From contig JADZEI010000067.1 in assembly GCA_020850615.1 (NCBI GenBank), positions 1-64,000 of the forward strand: a stretch of 64,000 bases of DNA, read 5' to 3'. This document shows, piece after piece, positions 16,580 through 24,020 of the stretch; positions within the stretch are counted from its first letter, which is position 1, and every line of letters starts with the position of its first letter. The notes beneath the pieces were generated by a model that made no database searches, was not told the DNA's origin, and saw only the letters and a program-made list of their open reading frames with translations. The DNA comes from Dehalococcoidia bacterium (GTDB lineage: Bacteria > Chloroflexota > Dehalococcoidia > Tepidiformales > Tepidiformaceae). Both the position numbers and the translations under genes were made by a program.

Positions 16580-18550
16580 ATGGCCGCCGATTCGCTCGAC
16601 CTCGTCGATTTCGCCGCACTCACGCCTGACGCGCTCGAACGGGCCTGCCGCGACGCCATGGCCGCCTGCGATGCCGCGCTCGAACGGATCGTCGCGGTCC
16701 CCGCCGGCGAGCGCACCTTCGCCAACACGATGCTCGCGATGGAGGAAGCGACCGAGCCGGTGGGCCTCGCTTCCGGTGCCTACGCCTTCATGGCCTATGT
16801 CTCCGCCGATGACGCGCTGCGCGAGAAGGCGCGCGAGCTCGACCAGGAGATCGACCAGTACAGCGTCGCCCTCTCCTTCCGCGAGGACCTCTACGAGGCG
16901 GTGCGCGCGTTCGCGGCGACGCCCGAGGCCCAGGCGCTCGACGGCGAGGCGAAGCGCGCGCTCGCGTTCGACCTGCGCGACTACCGACGCAACGGCTTCG
17001 AGCTGCCCCGCGAGCAGCGCGCCCGCGTGCGCGCGATCATGGACGAGCTGGTCGCGCTCGATGTCCAGTTCCGCAACGCGATCGACGACTGGGACGACGC
17101 CATCGAGGTCACGCGCGAGCAGCTCGCCGGCCTCCCCGACAGCTTCATCGAGCGCCTCAAGACGGTCGAGCGCGGCGCCGTGACGAAGTACCGCGTCTCG
17201 CTGGACTACCCGGAGCTCCACCCGTTTATGTCGAATGCGGCCGACGAGAGCCTGCGGCGGGAGCTCTTCCTCAAGGACCAGCGCAAGGGCGGCCTCGAAA
17301 ACGTCGAGCGGCTGGAGAAGGCGATCGCCCTGCGGAACGAAGCCGCGACCCTGCTCGGCTACGATTCCTGGGCCGCCTACCGCGTCGAAACCCGCATGGC
17401 GAAGCAGCGCCAGCAGGTCGACGCCTTCCTTGCGGACCTGCGCGAGAAGGTCGCCCGCAAGGCCGGGCTCGACTTCGAAGGGCTGCGCGAGGCCAAGGGC
17501 GGCGAGGTCCACATCTGGGACTGGCGCTACTACCACAACGAGCTGCTCAAGACGCGCTACGCCGTCGACGAGTTCGAGGTCGCGCAGTACTTCCCGCTCG
17601 ACGCCTGCCTCGACGGTCTGTTCGCTGTCACGCAGTCGATGCTCGGTGTGCGCTACGAACCTGCCCCGGCAGCGCCCCGCTGGCACCCCGACGTGCAGGT
17701 GTTCGACATCTACGAAGCGGACGCGCCCGCCGGCACCGAGCCCTTCGCGCGCTTCTACATGGACCTCTTCCCGCGGCCGAACAAGTACGGGCACGCGGCC
17801 GCGTTCACCCTCCGGCGCGGGCGCCTGCGGCCGGACGGGACGTACCAGCGGCCGGTCAGCGCGATCGTCGCGAACTTCACGAAGCCCTCGGCCACCGAGC
17901 CGTCGCTCCTCCGCCACACGGAGGTCGTGACGCTCTTCCACGAGTTCGGGCACATCCTCCACCAGACGCTCACGAGGGCGCAGCGTGCGCGGTTCAGCGG
18001 CACCGCGACCGAGCGCGACTTCGTGGAGGCGCCCTCGCAGATGCTGGAGCACTGGTGCTGGGAGCCGGAGGTGCTCGCCAGCTTCGCCCGCCACTACCAG
18101 ACCGGCGAACCGCTCCCGCAGGCACTGCTCGAGGCGATGATCGCGGCGAAGAACCTCGATTCGGGCGTGATGACGCTGCGGCAGCTGTTCTTCGCCTCGC
18201 TCGACTTCGCCTACCACTCGCCCGGCTTCGCCGGCGATACCACGCTCGTCGTGCGGGAGCTGCACCCCATCACCGGCTTTCCCTACCCGGATGGCACCTA
18301 CTTCCAGTCGGGCTTCGGGCACCTCTTCGGCTACGACGCCGGGTACTACGGCTACCTCTGGTCGCACGTCTTCGGCGACGACATGTACACGCGCTTCGAA
18401 GCCACGAGCCCGCTCGACCGCAGCATCGGCGCGCACTACCGCACGGCCGTCCTCGAACGCGGCGGCAGCGTCGACGGCGACCAGCTCGTCCGCGACTTCC
18501 TCGGCCGCGAACCGAACAGCGACGCGTTCCTCCGCGGCCTGGGACTGTAG
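16580..18550 (+). CDS. M3 family metallopeptidase (thimet oligopeptidase-like)
   Basis: The 656-residue, almost wholly helical zinc peptidase has HEFGH at 454-458, with the third ligand Glu in the downstream ERDFVEAPSQMLEHW segment. The C-terminal YFQSGFGHLFGYDAGYYGYLWS block is typical of M3A oligopeptidases that bind peptides through a Gly/Tyr-rich loop. It is expected to cleave peptides of up to about 20 residues in the cytoplasm. The start is ATG 16580 with GGGAG upstream; the open frame from 16412 is extra. Family certain, exact subgroup (OpdA/Dcp/PepF) not. Confidence 0.9.
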   Translation: MAADSLDLVDFAALTPDALERACRDAMAACDAALERIVAVPAGERTFANTMLAMEEATEPVGLASGAYAFMAYVSADDALREKARELDQEIDQYSVALSFREDLYEAVRAFAATPEAQALDGEAKRALAFDLRDYRRNGFELPREQRARVRAIMDELVALDVQFRNAIDDWDDAIEVTREQLAGLPDSFIERLKTVERGAVTKYRVSLDYPELHPFMSNAADESLRRELFLKDQRKGGLENVERLEKAIALRNEAATLLGYDSWAAYRVETRMAKQRQQVDAFLADLREKVARKAGLDFEGLREAKGGEVHIWDWRYYHNELLKTRYAVDEFEVAQYFPLDACLDGLFAVTQSMLGVRYEPAPAAPRWHPDVQVFDIYEADAPAGTEPFARFYMDLFPRPNKYGHAAAFTLRRGRLRPDGTYQRPVSAIVANFTKPSATEPSLLRHTEVVTLFHEFGHILHQTLTRAQRARFSGTATERDFVEAPSQMLEHWCWEPEVLASFARHYQTGEPLPQALLEAMIAAKNLDSGVMTLRQLFFASLDFAYHSPGFAGDTTLVVRELHPITGFPYPDGTYFQSGFGHLFGYDAGYYGYLWSHVFGDDMYTRFEATSPLDRSIGAHYRTAVLERGGSVDGDQLVRDFLGREPNSDAFLRGLGL

Positions 18551-18636
18551 GGATTGGCGGTTCAGTGGCGCGACCAATAGGGAGCGCTCCGTCGCACCCG
18601 GTGCGCGGCCCCGGGGCAGCGCGGACACTGACCAGC

Positions 18637-18694
18637 GGACCACACCGTACGAGCCGGGCCCTCGCGCGCTCGCGCCCTCGCAGCAAACGGACAT
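18637..18694. repeat. Left flank repeat of the HicBA locus
   Basis: A 58-base segment beginning GGACCACACCG and ending CGGACAT. It is imperfectly repeated in direct orientation at 19299-19356, on the other side of the hicB/hicA pair. Shared blocks are GGACCACACCG, GCCGGG, CGCCCTCGCAGC and CGGACAT. Confidence 0.6.
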
Positions 18695-18727
18695 GGCACG
18701 CGCTGCCGCGCGGCATGGCACGGACAA

Positions 18728-18768
18728 TCCCGCGGAGCAATGCTCCGCGGCTACGCCTGCGGCGCCAC
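18728..18768. repeat. 41-bp identical intergenic repeat, copy 1
   Basis: It is identical over 41 bases to 39610-39650. It contains a 10+10 hairpin (CCGCGGAGCA-A-TGCTCCGCGG) followed by CTACGCCTGCGGCGCCAC. Here it lies 64 bases upstream of the HicBA pair. Confidence 0.85.
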
Positions 18769-18832
18769 GGCCCCTGGGCACGGGCGTAGTCGCGCCGGCG
18801 AACCGCAGGGCTGCTACGATGGCGTTCACCAT

Positions 18833-19039
18833 ATGGAAGAGTTGATTTTCGTAGTGACGGAGGCGCCAGAGGGCGGCTATGACGCGCGGGCGCTCGGCCA
18901 GTCCATCTTCACACAGGCTGAAGACCTGGAGTCGCTGAAGGAGATGGTCCGAGAGGCGGTCCTCGCCCACTTCGACGAGGGCAAAGCGCCACGAATCGTC
19001 CGCCTTCACTTCGTCCGCGAAGATGTCATGGCAGTATGA
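18833..19039 (+). CDS. HicB-like antitoxin (short form)
   Basis: The 68-residue product (EELIFVVTEAPEGGYDARALG, then AEDLESLKEMVREAVLAHF) belongs to the short HicB-like group often mislabelled as a 2-oxoisovalerate dehydrogenase subunit. The start ATG 18833 is supported by the following overlap ATGA with the HicA gene. It should bind and neutralise HicA. The pair is bracketed by 58-base direct repeats, which suggests insertion as a cassette. Confidence 0.8.
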   Translation: MEELIFVVTEAPEGGYDARALGQSIFTQAEDLESLKEMVREAVLAHFDEGKAPRIVRLHFVREDVMAV

Positions 19040-19293
19040 CCCGCCTGCCTCGTGACATATCGGGGCAACAACTGGCACTGGCACTTTCGCGCCTTGGCTA
19101 CGCCCCTGTACGACAGGTTGGGAGCCATCTCCGGCTGCAGACCATGGAGAATGGCGAGCACCACGTCACGGTGCCGTTACATCCGTCGGTCCACGTTGGG
19201 ACGCTGGCGTCGATTCTGCGCGACGTGGGAGCCCACGCAGGGCTGGAGCGAGCCGAGCTCATCGAGCGCCTCTTCGGCCCAGGCCACGCCTGA
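19036..19293 (+). CDS. hicA: HicA family mRNA-interferase toxin
   Basis: The 85-residue product has a YcfA/HicA dsRBD-like fold: SGQQLALALSRLGYAPVRQ, then GSHLRL with the catalytic His31, and a VHVGTLASILRDVG strand-helix. HicA toxins cleave mRNA ribosome-independently. It overlaps the antitoxin gene by four bases (ATGA). The antitoxin-first order is the reverse of classic hicAB but common for this subfamily. Confidence 0.88.
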   Translation: MTRLPRDISGQQLALALSRLGYAPVRQVGSHLRLQTMENGEHHVTVPLHPSVHVGTLASILRDVGAHAGLERAELIERLFGPGHA

Positions 19294-19298
19294 CGGCC

Positions 19299-19356
19299 GG
19301 ACCACACCGCGCGCGCCGGGCGGTTGCTGCGCTCCCGCCCTCGCAGCCCCGGACAT
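19299..19356. repeat. Right flank repeat of the HicBA locus
   Basis: Direct, imperfect copy of 18637-18694, starting 5 bases after the hicA stop. It is followed by a 9-bp hairpin GCCGCGAAG-N6-CTTCGCGGC and by heptamer units at 19410. Confidence 0.6.
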
Positions 19357-19409
19357 CGGTGGGCCAGGGTGGATGCCGCGCCGCGAAGGCAGGGCTTCGC
19401 GGCCCCGCG

Positions 19410-19430
19410 GATAACTGATAACCGCCAACC
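19410..19430. repeat. Short heptamer array GATAACY x2-3
   Basis: GATAACT, GATAACC and GCCAACC are three consecutive 7-base units downstream of the HicBA cassette. They are related to the CGATAAC array at 39657. Confidence 0.5.
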
Positions 19431-19510
19431 GGGGACCCTAACCTGCGCCGGGTGAACCATCGCCGCCCGCGGCCGCGTGCTTATCCTGTACGTGGCACGG
19501 AGGTGTTGCC

Positions 19511-19975
19511 ATGACGATCGATGTCCAGTTCCGTCATCTGCCCGCGCAGACGGTCCTCGGGGTCGAGGCGCGGACCACCATCGAGGGCATCGCGGGGGTG
19601 CTCGATGATGCCCTGCCGGCGGCGTTCCAGTTCGCCGGCATGCACGGCGCCGCCTTCGCCGGGCCGCCGCTCACCTGGTACATCGAGCCGCCGGCCGACG
19701 GCGAGGTGCTCATCTTCACGGGCGCACCGATCGTGACCCCGATCGCCGGCGAGGGCCGCATCGAAGTCCGCACGATCCCCGAGTGCGACGCCGCCTACGT
19801 CGAGTACCTCGGGCCGTACGAGGGCATGCACCAGGCCTACGCCGCCATCGCCGAATGGGCCGCTGCCAACGGGCGCCAGCTCCGCAAGGACATGTGGGAG
19901 GTCTATTGGACCGACCCGGCCCAGGAGCCCGACCAGTCGAAGTGGCGCACGGAAATCTTCTGGCCGCTGGCATGA
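19511..19975 (+). CDS. GyrI-like / AraC effector-binding domain protein
   Basis: The 154-residue stand-alone SOUL/GyrI-like domain has the N-terminal VQFRHLPAQTVLGVEARTTI strand, the central EVRTIPECDAAYVEYLGPYEGMHQAY motif and the acidic WEVYWTDP tail typical of small-molecule-binding effector domains. It lacks a DNA-binding domain. GGAGG 8 bases before ATG gives a clear start. It lies just upstream of a TetR regulator and could sequester a drug or sense a ligand; the ligand is unknown. Confidence 0.82.
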   Translation: MTIDVQFRHLPAQTVLGVEARTTIEGIAGVLDDALPAAFQFAGMHGAAFAGPPLTWYIEPPADGEVLIFTGAPIVTPIAGEGRIEVRTIPECDAAYVEYLGPYEGMHQAYAAIAEWAAANGRQLRKDMWEVYWTDPAQEPDQSKWRTEIFWPLA

Positions 19976-20024
19976 TCGCGCGCATTGATTCGTAACGCTC
20001 GTTCCGCGTAGCGTCGGGCAACCG

Positions 20025-20624
20025 ATGACGATCGATGCGGCGCGCAAGCACGATCTCCTCGACCGGCTGGTCGACTACGCCTTCGAGCACGGCCTGTCCG
20101 ACCTGTCGCTGCGTCCGCTCGCGGCGGCGGCCGGGACCAGCGCCCGGATGCTCATCTACCACTTCGGGAGCAAAGAGCAGCTCACCATGGAGGTGCTCCA
20201 GGCCGCGCGCGATCGCCACTGGCGCCGCGTGGTGCTCGAAGCCGGCGCGGGTGACCCGCCGCCTGGGCTCCTCGCCGCTCGCACCTGGGAGGGGCTCGCC
20301 GCCGATGATATGCGGCCCTACCTGCGCCTCTTCTACGAAGGGCTCGGCATGGCCTTCCAGGGCCGCGAGCCCTTCACCCGCCTGCTCGACGGCGCCGTCA
20401 CCGAGCCGCTCGCCTTCCTGTGCCGCGCCTTCCAGCGGGCAGGGCTCGACCGCGACGTCGCCGGGCACGAGGCCACGCTCCTGCACGCGACCATCGGCGG
20501 CCTGCTCCTGGACCTGCTCGCCACCGGCGACCGGGCGCGCTGCGACGACGCCCTCGCGGTCTACGTGCACGGACTCGAAGCGCGGATGCCAGCACTGAGC
20601 GCCGCCGCAGCGGCTGCCGGCTGA
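20025..20624 (+). CDS. TetR family transcriptional regulator
   Basis: The 199-residue product has an N-terminal TetR HTH at about residues 8-52 (DYAFEHGLSDLSLRPLAAAAGTSARMLIYHFGSKEQL) and a helical ligand-binding C-domain. It would repress nearby or distant genes until a hydrophobic ligand binds. It follows the GyrI-like gene by 49 bases and may regulate it. The C-terminal domain is not close to a named TetR subgroup. Confidence 0.88.
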   Translation: MTIDAARKHDLLDRLVDYAFEHGLSDLSLRPLAAAAGTSARMLIYHFGSKEQLTMEVLQAARDRHWRRVVLEAGAGDPPPGLLAARTWEGLAADDMRPYLRLFYEGLGMAFQGREPFTRLLDGAVTEPLAFLCRAFQRAGLDRDVAGHEATLLHATIGGLLLDLLATGDRARCDDALAVYVHGLEARMPALSAAAAAAG

Positions 20625-20628
20625 GGGC

Positions 20629-20952
20629 TCAGCAGGCCGGTTCGATCACCGCGGACATGCTTCCCTGGCAGATCTCCAGGAATGGGTCGGCCCCAAAGGC
20701 ATGCACCTGGTCCTGCTTCCGCCGAACCTCGTCGTGGCTGCCGGTCATCACCACCGCCTGGCCCTGCGAATCCACCATGCAGGCGATCGCGAACGCCTTC
20801 TCCGGCCCGTAGCCGAAGACCGCGCCGAGCATGTGGATGACGTACTGGTACGTGTGCTCGTCGTCGTTCAGCAGGATGAGGTGGTAGGGCGGGTCGAGCA
20901 GTTCGTCGACCTGGTCGAAGATGTCGATCCCGGGCCTGGTAACACTGGTCAT
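20629..20952 (-). CDS. clpS: ATP-dependent Clp protease adaptor ClpS
   Basis: The 107-residue ClpS core includes YHLILLNDDEHTYQYVIHML, the LNDD and H residues of the N-degron pocket, and the AFAIACMVDSQGQAVVMTG segment. It delivers N-end-rule substrates to ClpAP/ClpCP. The start is ATG 20952 (MTSVTRP); a longer open frame to 21042 is not family-like. It converges with tetR. No clpA or clpC is adjacent. Confidence 0.9.
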   Translation of the reverse strand: MTSVTRPGIDIFDQVDELLDPPYHLILLNDDEHTYQYVIHMLGAVFGYGPEKAFAIACMVDSQGQAVVMTGSHDEVRRKQDQVHAFGADPFLEICQGSMSAVIEPAC

Positions 20953-21043
20953 GCGACTGCTGATCCTAACAGGCCCACGCCCGCCCGTGTAGGCGACGAG
21001 ACAGTCCGCACCCGGGCCCGGCGCGCGGCGGTACGCTGCCACC

Positions 21044-21778
21044 GTGGAGATCCGCGTCGGAACCAGCGGCTGGCACTACAAGCACTGGCGCGGCGACTTC
21101 TACCCCGCCGAGCTGCCGTCGCGCGCCTGGTTCGAACACTACGCCGAGCACTTCGACACGGTCGAGCTGAACAACAGCTTCTATCGCCAGCCCACGCCCG
21201 CCGCCTGGGACCTGTGGCGGGCGGAGGCGCCACCGGGATTCGTGTTCGCGGTGAAGGGCAGCCGATTCGTCACCCACCTGAAACGGCTGGCCGTGGAACA
21301 GGACTCCGTCGACCTCGTGATGAACGGGGCGCGGCGGCTGGGGTCACACCTCGGGCCCGTGCTCTGGCAGCTTCCGCCCGGCTTCCACCGCGACGAACGC
21401 ACCGTCGCCCGGCTCGACCGCTTCCTCGCGATGCTCCCGCGCGACGTGCCGCAGGTGTTCGAATTCCGCCACGACTCCTGGTTCGGCGAGGACACGCGGG
21501 CCCAGCTCGACCGCTGCGGCGCCTCCTTCTGCGCCTATCATATGCCCGGGCTCGAAGCGCCGCTGCACTGCGCCGGCGGCGTCGTCTACGTCCGCTTCCA
21601 CGGCTCGACGAGTAAGTACGGCGGCGGCTACAGCGACACCGAGCTCCGCCACTGGGCCACACGCATCCGCAATTGCGGCGAATCCGCCGACGCCCACACC
21701 GCCTACGTGTACTTCAACAACGATATCGGCGGCCACGCCCCCCGCGATGCGGAGCGGCTGCGCGAGCTGCTGGGATGA
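21044..21778 (+). CDS. DUF72 (YecE-like) protein
   Basis: The 244-residue TIM-barrel-like DUF72 protein starts with VGTSGWHYKHWRGDFYP and contains VELNNSFYRQP, FAVKGSRFVTHLKRL, EFRHDSWF and YVYFNNDIGGHA, all hallmark segments. Function is unknown; a role with nucleic acids or glycans has been proposed for the family. The start is GTG 21044, with a TACGCT box 6 bases upstream and no ribosome site, so probably leaderless. Confidence 0.9.
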   Translation: MEIRVGTSGWHYKHWRGDFYPAELPSRAWFEHYAEHFDTVELNNSFYRQPTPAAWDLWRAEAPPGFVFAVKGSRFVTHLKRLAVEQDSVDLVMNGARRLGSHLGPVLWQLPPGFHRDERTVARLDRFLAMLPRDVPQVFEFRHDSWFGEDTRAQLDRCGASFCAYHMPGLEAPLHCAGGVVYVRFHGSTSKYGGGYSDTELRHWATRIRNCGESADAHTAYVYFNNDIGGHAPRDAERLRELLG

Positions 21779-21839
21779 ACGTGACCGCGCGATGGGCGGG
21801 CGGCTATTCACGCTCACGGCGGGGAGCGATAATCGCGGA

Positions 21840-22211
21840 GTGAGTCAGCCGTCTCCATCCCACAAGCCGGACATGCCGGGCGACGAGTTGCCCGCCCTGG
21901 TCGAGGCGCTCCGCGCTGCGATCCAGGTGGCGAGCGACGAGGATTTCGACCTGCCAACGCCGGACGACGAACTCGAAGCACGCGTGCTGCTCGCGGAGAT
22001 CGCGAGGATCGCGCCACCGCGGGCTCTGCCCCCGGAGATCGGCGTGGGGCCCGATGGGTGCATCGGCATCGAACTGGAATGGCCCGGCGCGACAATCATC
22101 GTCGAGAAGCCCCGTGCCCGCTCCACCTACGACGTGCTCGTCAAGCGCGGCGGCACGAGGCAGCTCGTCTCGGCGATCGATCGACGGCAACTCCTGAGCG
22201 AAATCACCTGA
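21840..22211 (+). CDS. Hypothetical acidic protein, partner-like immunity or antitoxin size
   Basis: The 123-residue product has no recognised family: an acidic helical N-half (ELPALVEALRAAIQVASDEDFDLP) and a beta-rich C-half (GCIGIELEWPGATIIVEKPRARSTYDVLVK). The start is GTG 21840, where GATAAT lies 6 bases upstream; ATG 21873 is the alternative. Codon usage and frame conservation look real. No neighbour suggests a role. Confidence 0.6.
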   Translation: MSQPSPSHKPDMPGDELPALVEALRAAIQVASDEDFDLPTPDDELEARVLLAEIARIAPPRALPPEIGVGPDGCIGIELEWPGATIIVEKPRARSTYDVLVKRGGTRQLVSAIDRRQLLSEIT

Positions 22212-22215
22212 CCCT

Positions 22216-22659
22216 TCACAGGTACAGGCGGAATCCTGCCGACGAGTCGCGGAAGCCGTTCGCCGCGTAGAAGCGGTGCGCGTCGCGCCGCTGTTCGGCG
22301 CTCTGGAGCTGCACCTTGTAGCATCCGCGCTCGCGCGCCAGCGCGACGCACGCTGCCAGGAGCTCCCGCCCCACGCCCTGCCCGCGCGCCTGGCCGGCCA
22401 CCACCATGTTCTCGACCTGTGCCCATGGCCGCGCCCCGTGCGACAGGCCCGGCAGAACCGCGACCATCACCGTCCCGAGCGGCGTCCCATCGCCATCCTC
22501 GGCCACCAGCAGCGTGATCAGCGGCTCGGCAAGGATCGTCGCGAGCGCCGCGGCTGCGTCCTCACGCCCCGTGGCCGCGTTGTCCGGCGAGAGCTCGGCG
22601 TAAAGCGCCAGCAGCGCATCGACGTCGGACGCTTTGGCGTAGCGGATGGTCACGGGCAT
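22216..22659 (-). CDS. GNAT family N-acetyltransferase
   Basis: The 147-residue single GNAT domain starts MPVTIRYAKASDVDALLALY and carries the acetyl-CoA pyrophosphate-binding segment (V)AGQARGQGVGREL (Q/RxxGxG) plus the C-terminal QSAEQRRDAHRFYAANGFR signature. Substrate unknown. A TACCAT box sits 7 bases before ATG 22659, which decides this start over the upstream open frame. It converges with the preceding hypothetical gene. Confidence 0.87.
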   Translation of the reverse strand: MPVTIRYAKASDVDALLALYAELSPDNAATGREDAAAALATILAEPLITLLVAEDGDGTPLGTVMVAVLPGLSHGARPWAQVENMVVAGQARGQGVGRELLAACVALARERGCYKVQLQSAEQRRDAHRFYAANGFRDSSAGFRLYL

Positions 22660-22691
22660 GCGGCGGATGGTACCGGTTCGCCGCGCGCGGG

Positions 22692-23885
22692 TCAGCGCAC
22701 CAGCGCGACGTCCTGGCCCTGCGCGCCGGGGTCGATCGCGTAGGCCAGTTGCGTTACGTCGCCGGTCCAGAGGTCCATGCGCTCCAGCCGCCCATCGCTG
22801 CGGAGGAGCAGCGCGCTGGATGGGCCGTCCATCGCCACCTGCCACGTCTCATCGAGCGGGCGTTCGAGCAGCACGCCGCCGGTGCGGTTATCGACGACCT
22901 TCATCGCCGTCACCGCGCCGTCCGGGGCGGTGACCAGCCGGAGGTGCACGTCGGCGCCCGCAATCGCGCGCGCATCCCACTCGGCCGCGGGCACAGCGTA
23001 GGTGACCTCGACCGGGACGGAGCCGATGGCGACATCGACCAGGTAGCGCTCGCCGCCGTGCGCGCACGCCGCCACGACCGCGGACCCGCCCGCCGGCGCC
23101 AGGCCGCCCACCGTGCAGCTCCGTGGCACAGCTGCGATGAAACCGGCGTCCTGGCCCGCGTCCAGGTCGAGCGCGCGCACGGCCATGGCGTCGCAGGTCA
23201 CCGATGGCCCGGGGCAGGCGCCGGCGTTGTGTTCGACCCAGTACAGCCAGCGGCCATCGTCCGAAACGGCCATCGCGTTCGCGAAGAAGTGGAAGTTCAC
23301 GCGCCGGGCGGGCAGCTCGAACTCCACCGCCGCGGCCGGCATCCCGAGGTCGACGACGAGCACGCGGGCCCGCGCCCCCTCGCCCTCGCCGTGCCAGTCC
23401 GAGACCACGAGCGTGTTGTCGGCCGCGTTCAGGCGCGCCATCGGCGCGTAGCCCGTCTCGATGCGGACCGCGACCCGCCCCTGCGCGTCCAGCACGTCCA
23501 CGTGCGGCGGCGCCGCGCCCCAGTGCACCGCCAGCATCGCCTCCGCCGCGGTTGGCAGGGCACGCCGGCCGGGCACAACGAACAGGCGCCAGCTCTCCCC
23601 CGTGGCAGCGTGGTGCAGCAGCGGCTGGGGCAGTTCGTCCACCGCCGCGAACGCGGGCGTGCGGTCGGGCAGCGCCGTCGCGGCAGACGGTGCGAAGGCC
23701 CCGCGCGAGGATGCCGCGTCACGCGCGACGCTGGGCGACCCCGCGCCAGGCGAATTCGTGAGGTAGACGACGCTGGCGAGGGCCAGGCCGAGCACCACCA
23801 CCGGCACGCCGAACCGCACCAGCGCGTGCGCGCCGGGCAGCGGCGGGTGCCGGATGTCGGGGTCGAACGCAGGGCGCCGGGACAT
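22692..23885 (-). CDS. Membrane-anchored beta-propeller-like protein, unknown function
   Basis: The 397-residue product has a TM anchor at about residues 25-45 (VRFGVPVVVLGLALASVVYL), a Ser/Ala-rich linker and an extracytoplasmic domain of repeated four-strand units (DGRWLYWVEHN, DNTLVVSDWHG, DVHLRLVTAPDGAVTAMKV). This suggests a WD40/TolB-like propeller. Paired Cys near CPGPSVTC may form a disulfide. Start ATG 23885 (TACGTT 9 bases upstream). No named family recognised. Confidence 0.7.
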   Translation of the reverse strand: MSRRPAFDPDIRHPPLPGAHALVRFGVPVVVLGLALASVVYLTNSPGAGSPSVARDAASSRGAFAPSAATALPDRTPAFAAVDELPQPLLHHAATGESWRLFVVPGRRALPTAAEAMLAVHWGAAPPHVDVLDAQGRVAVRIETGYAPMARLNAADNTLVVSDWHGEGEGARARVLVVDLGMPAAAVEFELPARRVNFHFFANAMAVSDDGRWLYWVEHNAGACPGPSVTCDAMAVRALDLDAGQDAGFIAAVPRSCTVGGLAPAGGSAVVAACAHGGERYLVDVAIGSVPVEVTYAVPAAEWDARAIAGADVHLRLVTAPDGAVTAMKVVDNRTGGVLLERPLDETWQVAMDGPSSALLLRSDGRLERMDLWTGDVTQLAYAIDPGAQGQDVALVR

Positions 23886-23963
23886 GTGCGCGGAAACGTA
23901 CGCTGTTCGCGGCCGCTTGTGGAAACACGCCCGTAACAATTCCCTCGCGAATCCGTTCCAGCG

Positions 23964-23996
23964 CCAAAGAGGGCCGCGAATCGCGGCCCTCTTTGG
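23964..23996 (-). terminator. Strong hairpin downstream of sucC
   Basis: CCAAAGAGGGCCGCGA and its exact reverse complement, separated by one base, give a very stable hairpin 24 bases after the sucC stop. The U-run is weak (TTTGG), so it may be a terminator or mRNA-end stabiliser. It also separates sucC from the downstream membrane protein gene. Confidence 0.65.
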
Positions 23997-24020
23997 TGGT
24001 GTTTGCGGCGGTTGGTCGCG

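Noticed and set aside
18740-18832. Extended HicB-like protein starting at 18740
   Set aside because: The extra 31 codons lie in the 41-bp repeat and repeat-derived DNA and are not HicB-like; ATG 18833 starts the conserved domain.
16442-19084. 880-residue antisense open frame across the M3 peptidase and HicBA genes
   Set aside because: It is an open shadow caused by high G+C; the opposite strand carries catalytic motifs and overlap signals. The same applies to long antisense frames at 245-1924, 11736-12893, 32530-35583, 35704-37968, 41236-42765 and 43759-46191.
21747-21839. Longer N-terminus for the 21840 hypothetical gene
   Set aside because: It overlaps the end of the DUF72 gene and lacks a start signal; the GATAAT box sits 6 bases before GTG 21840.
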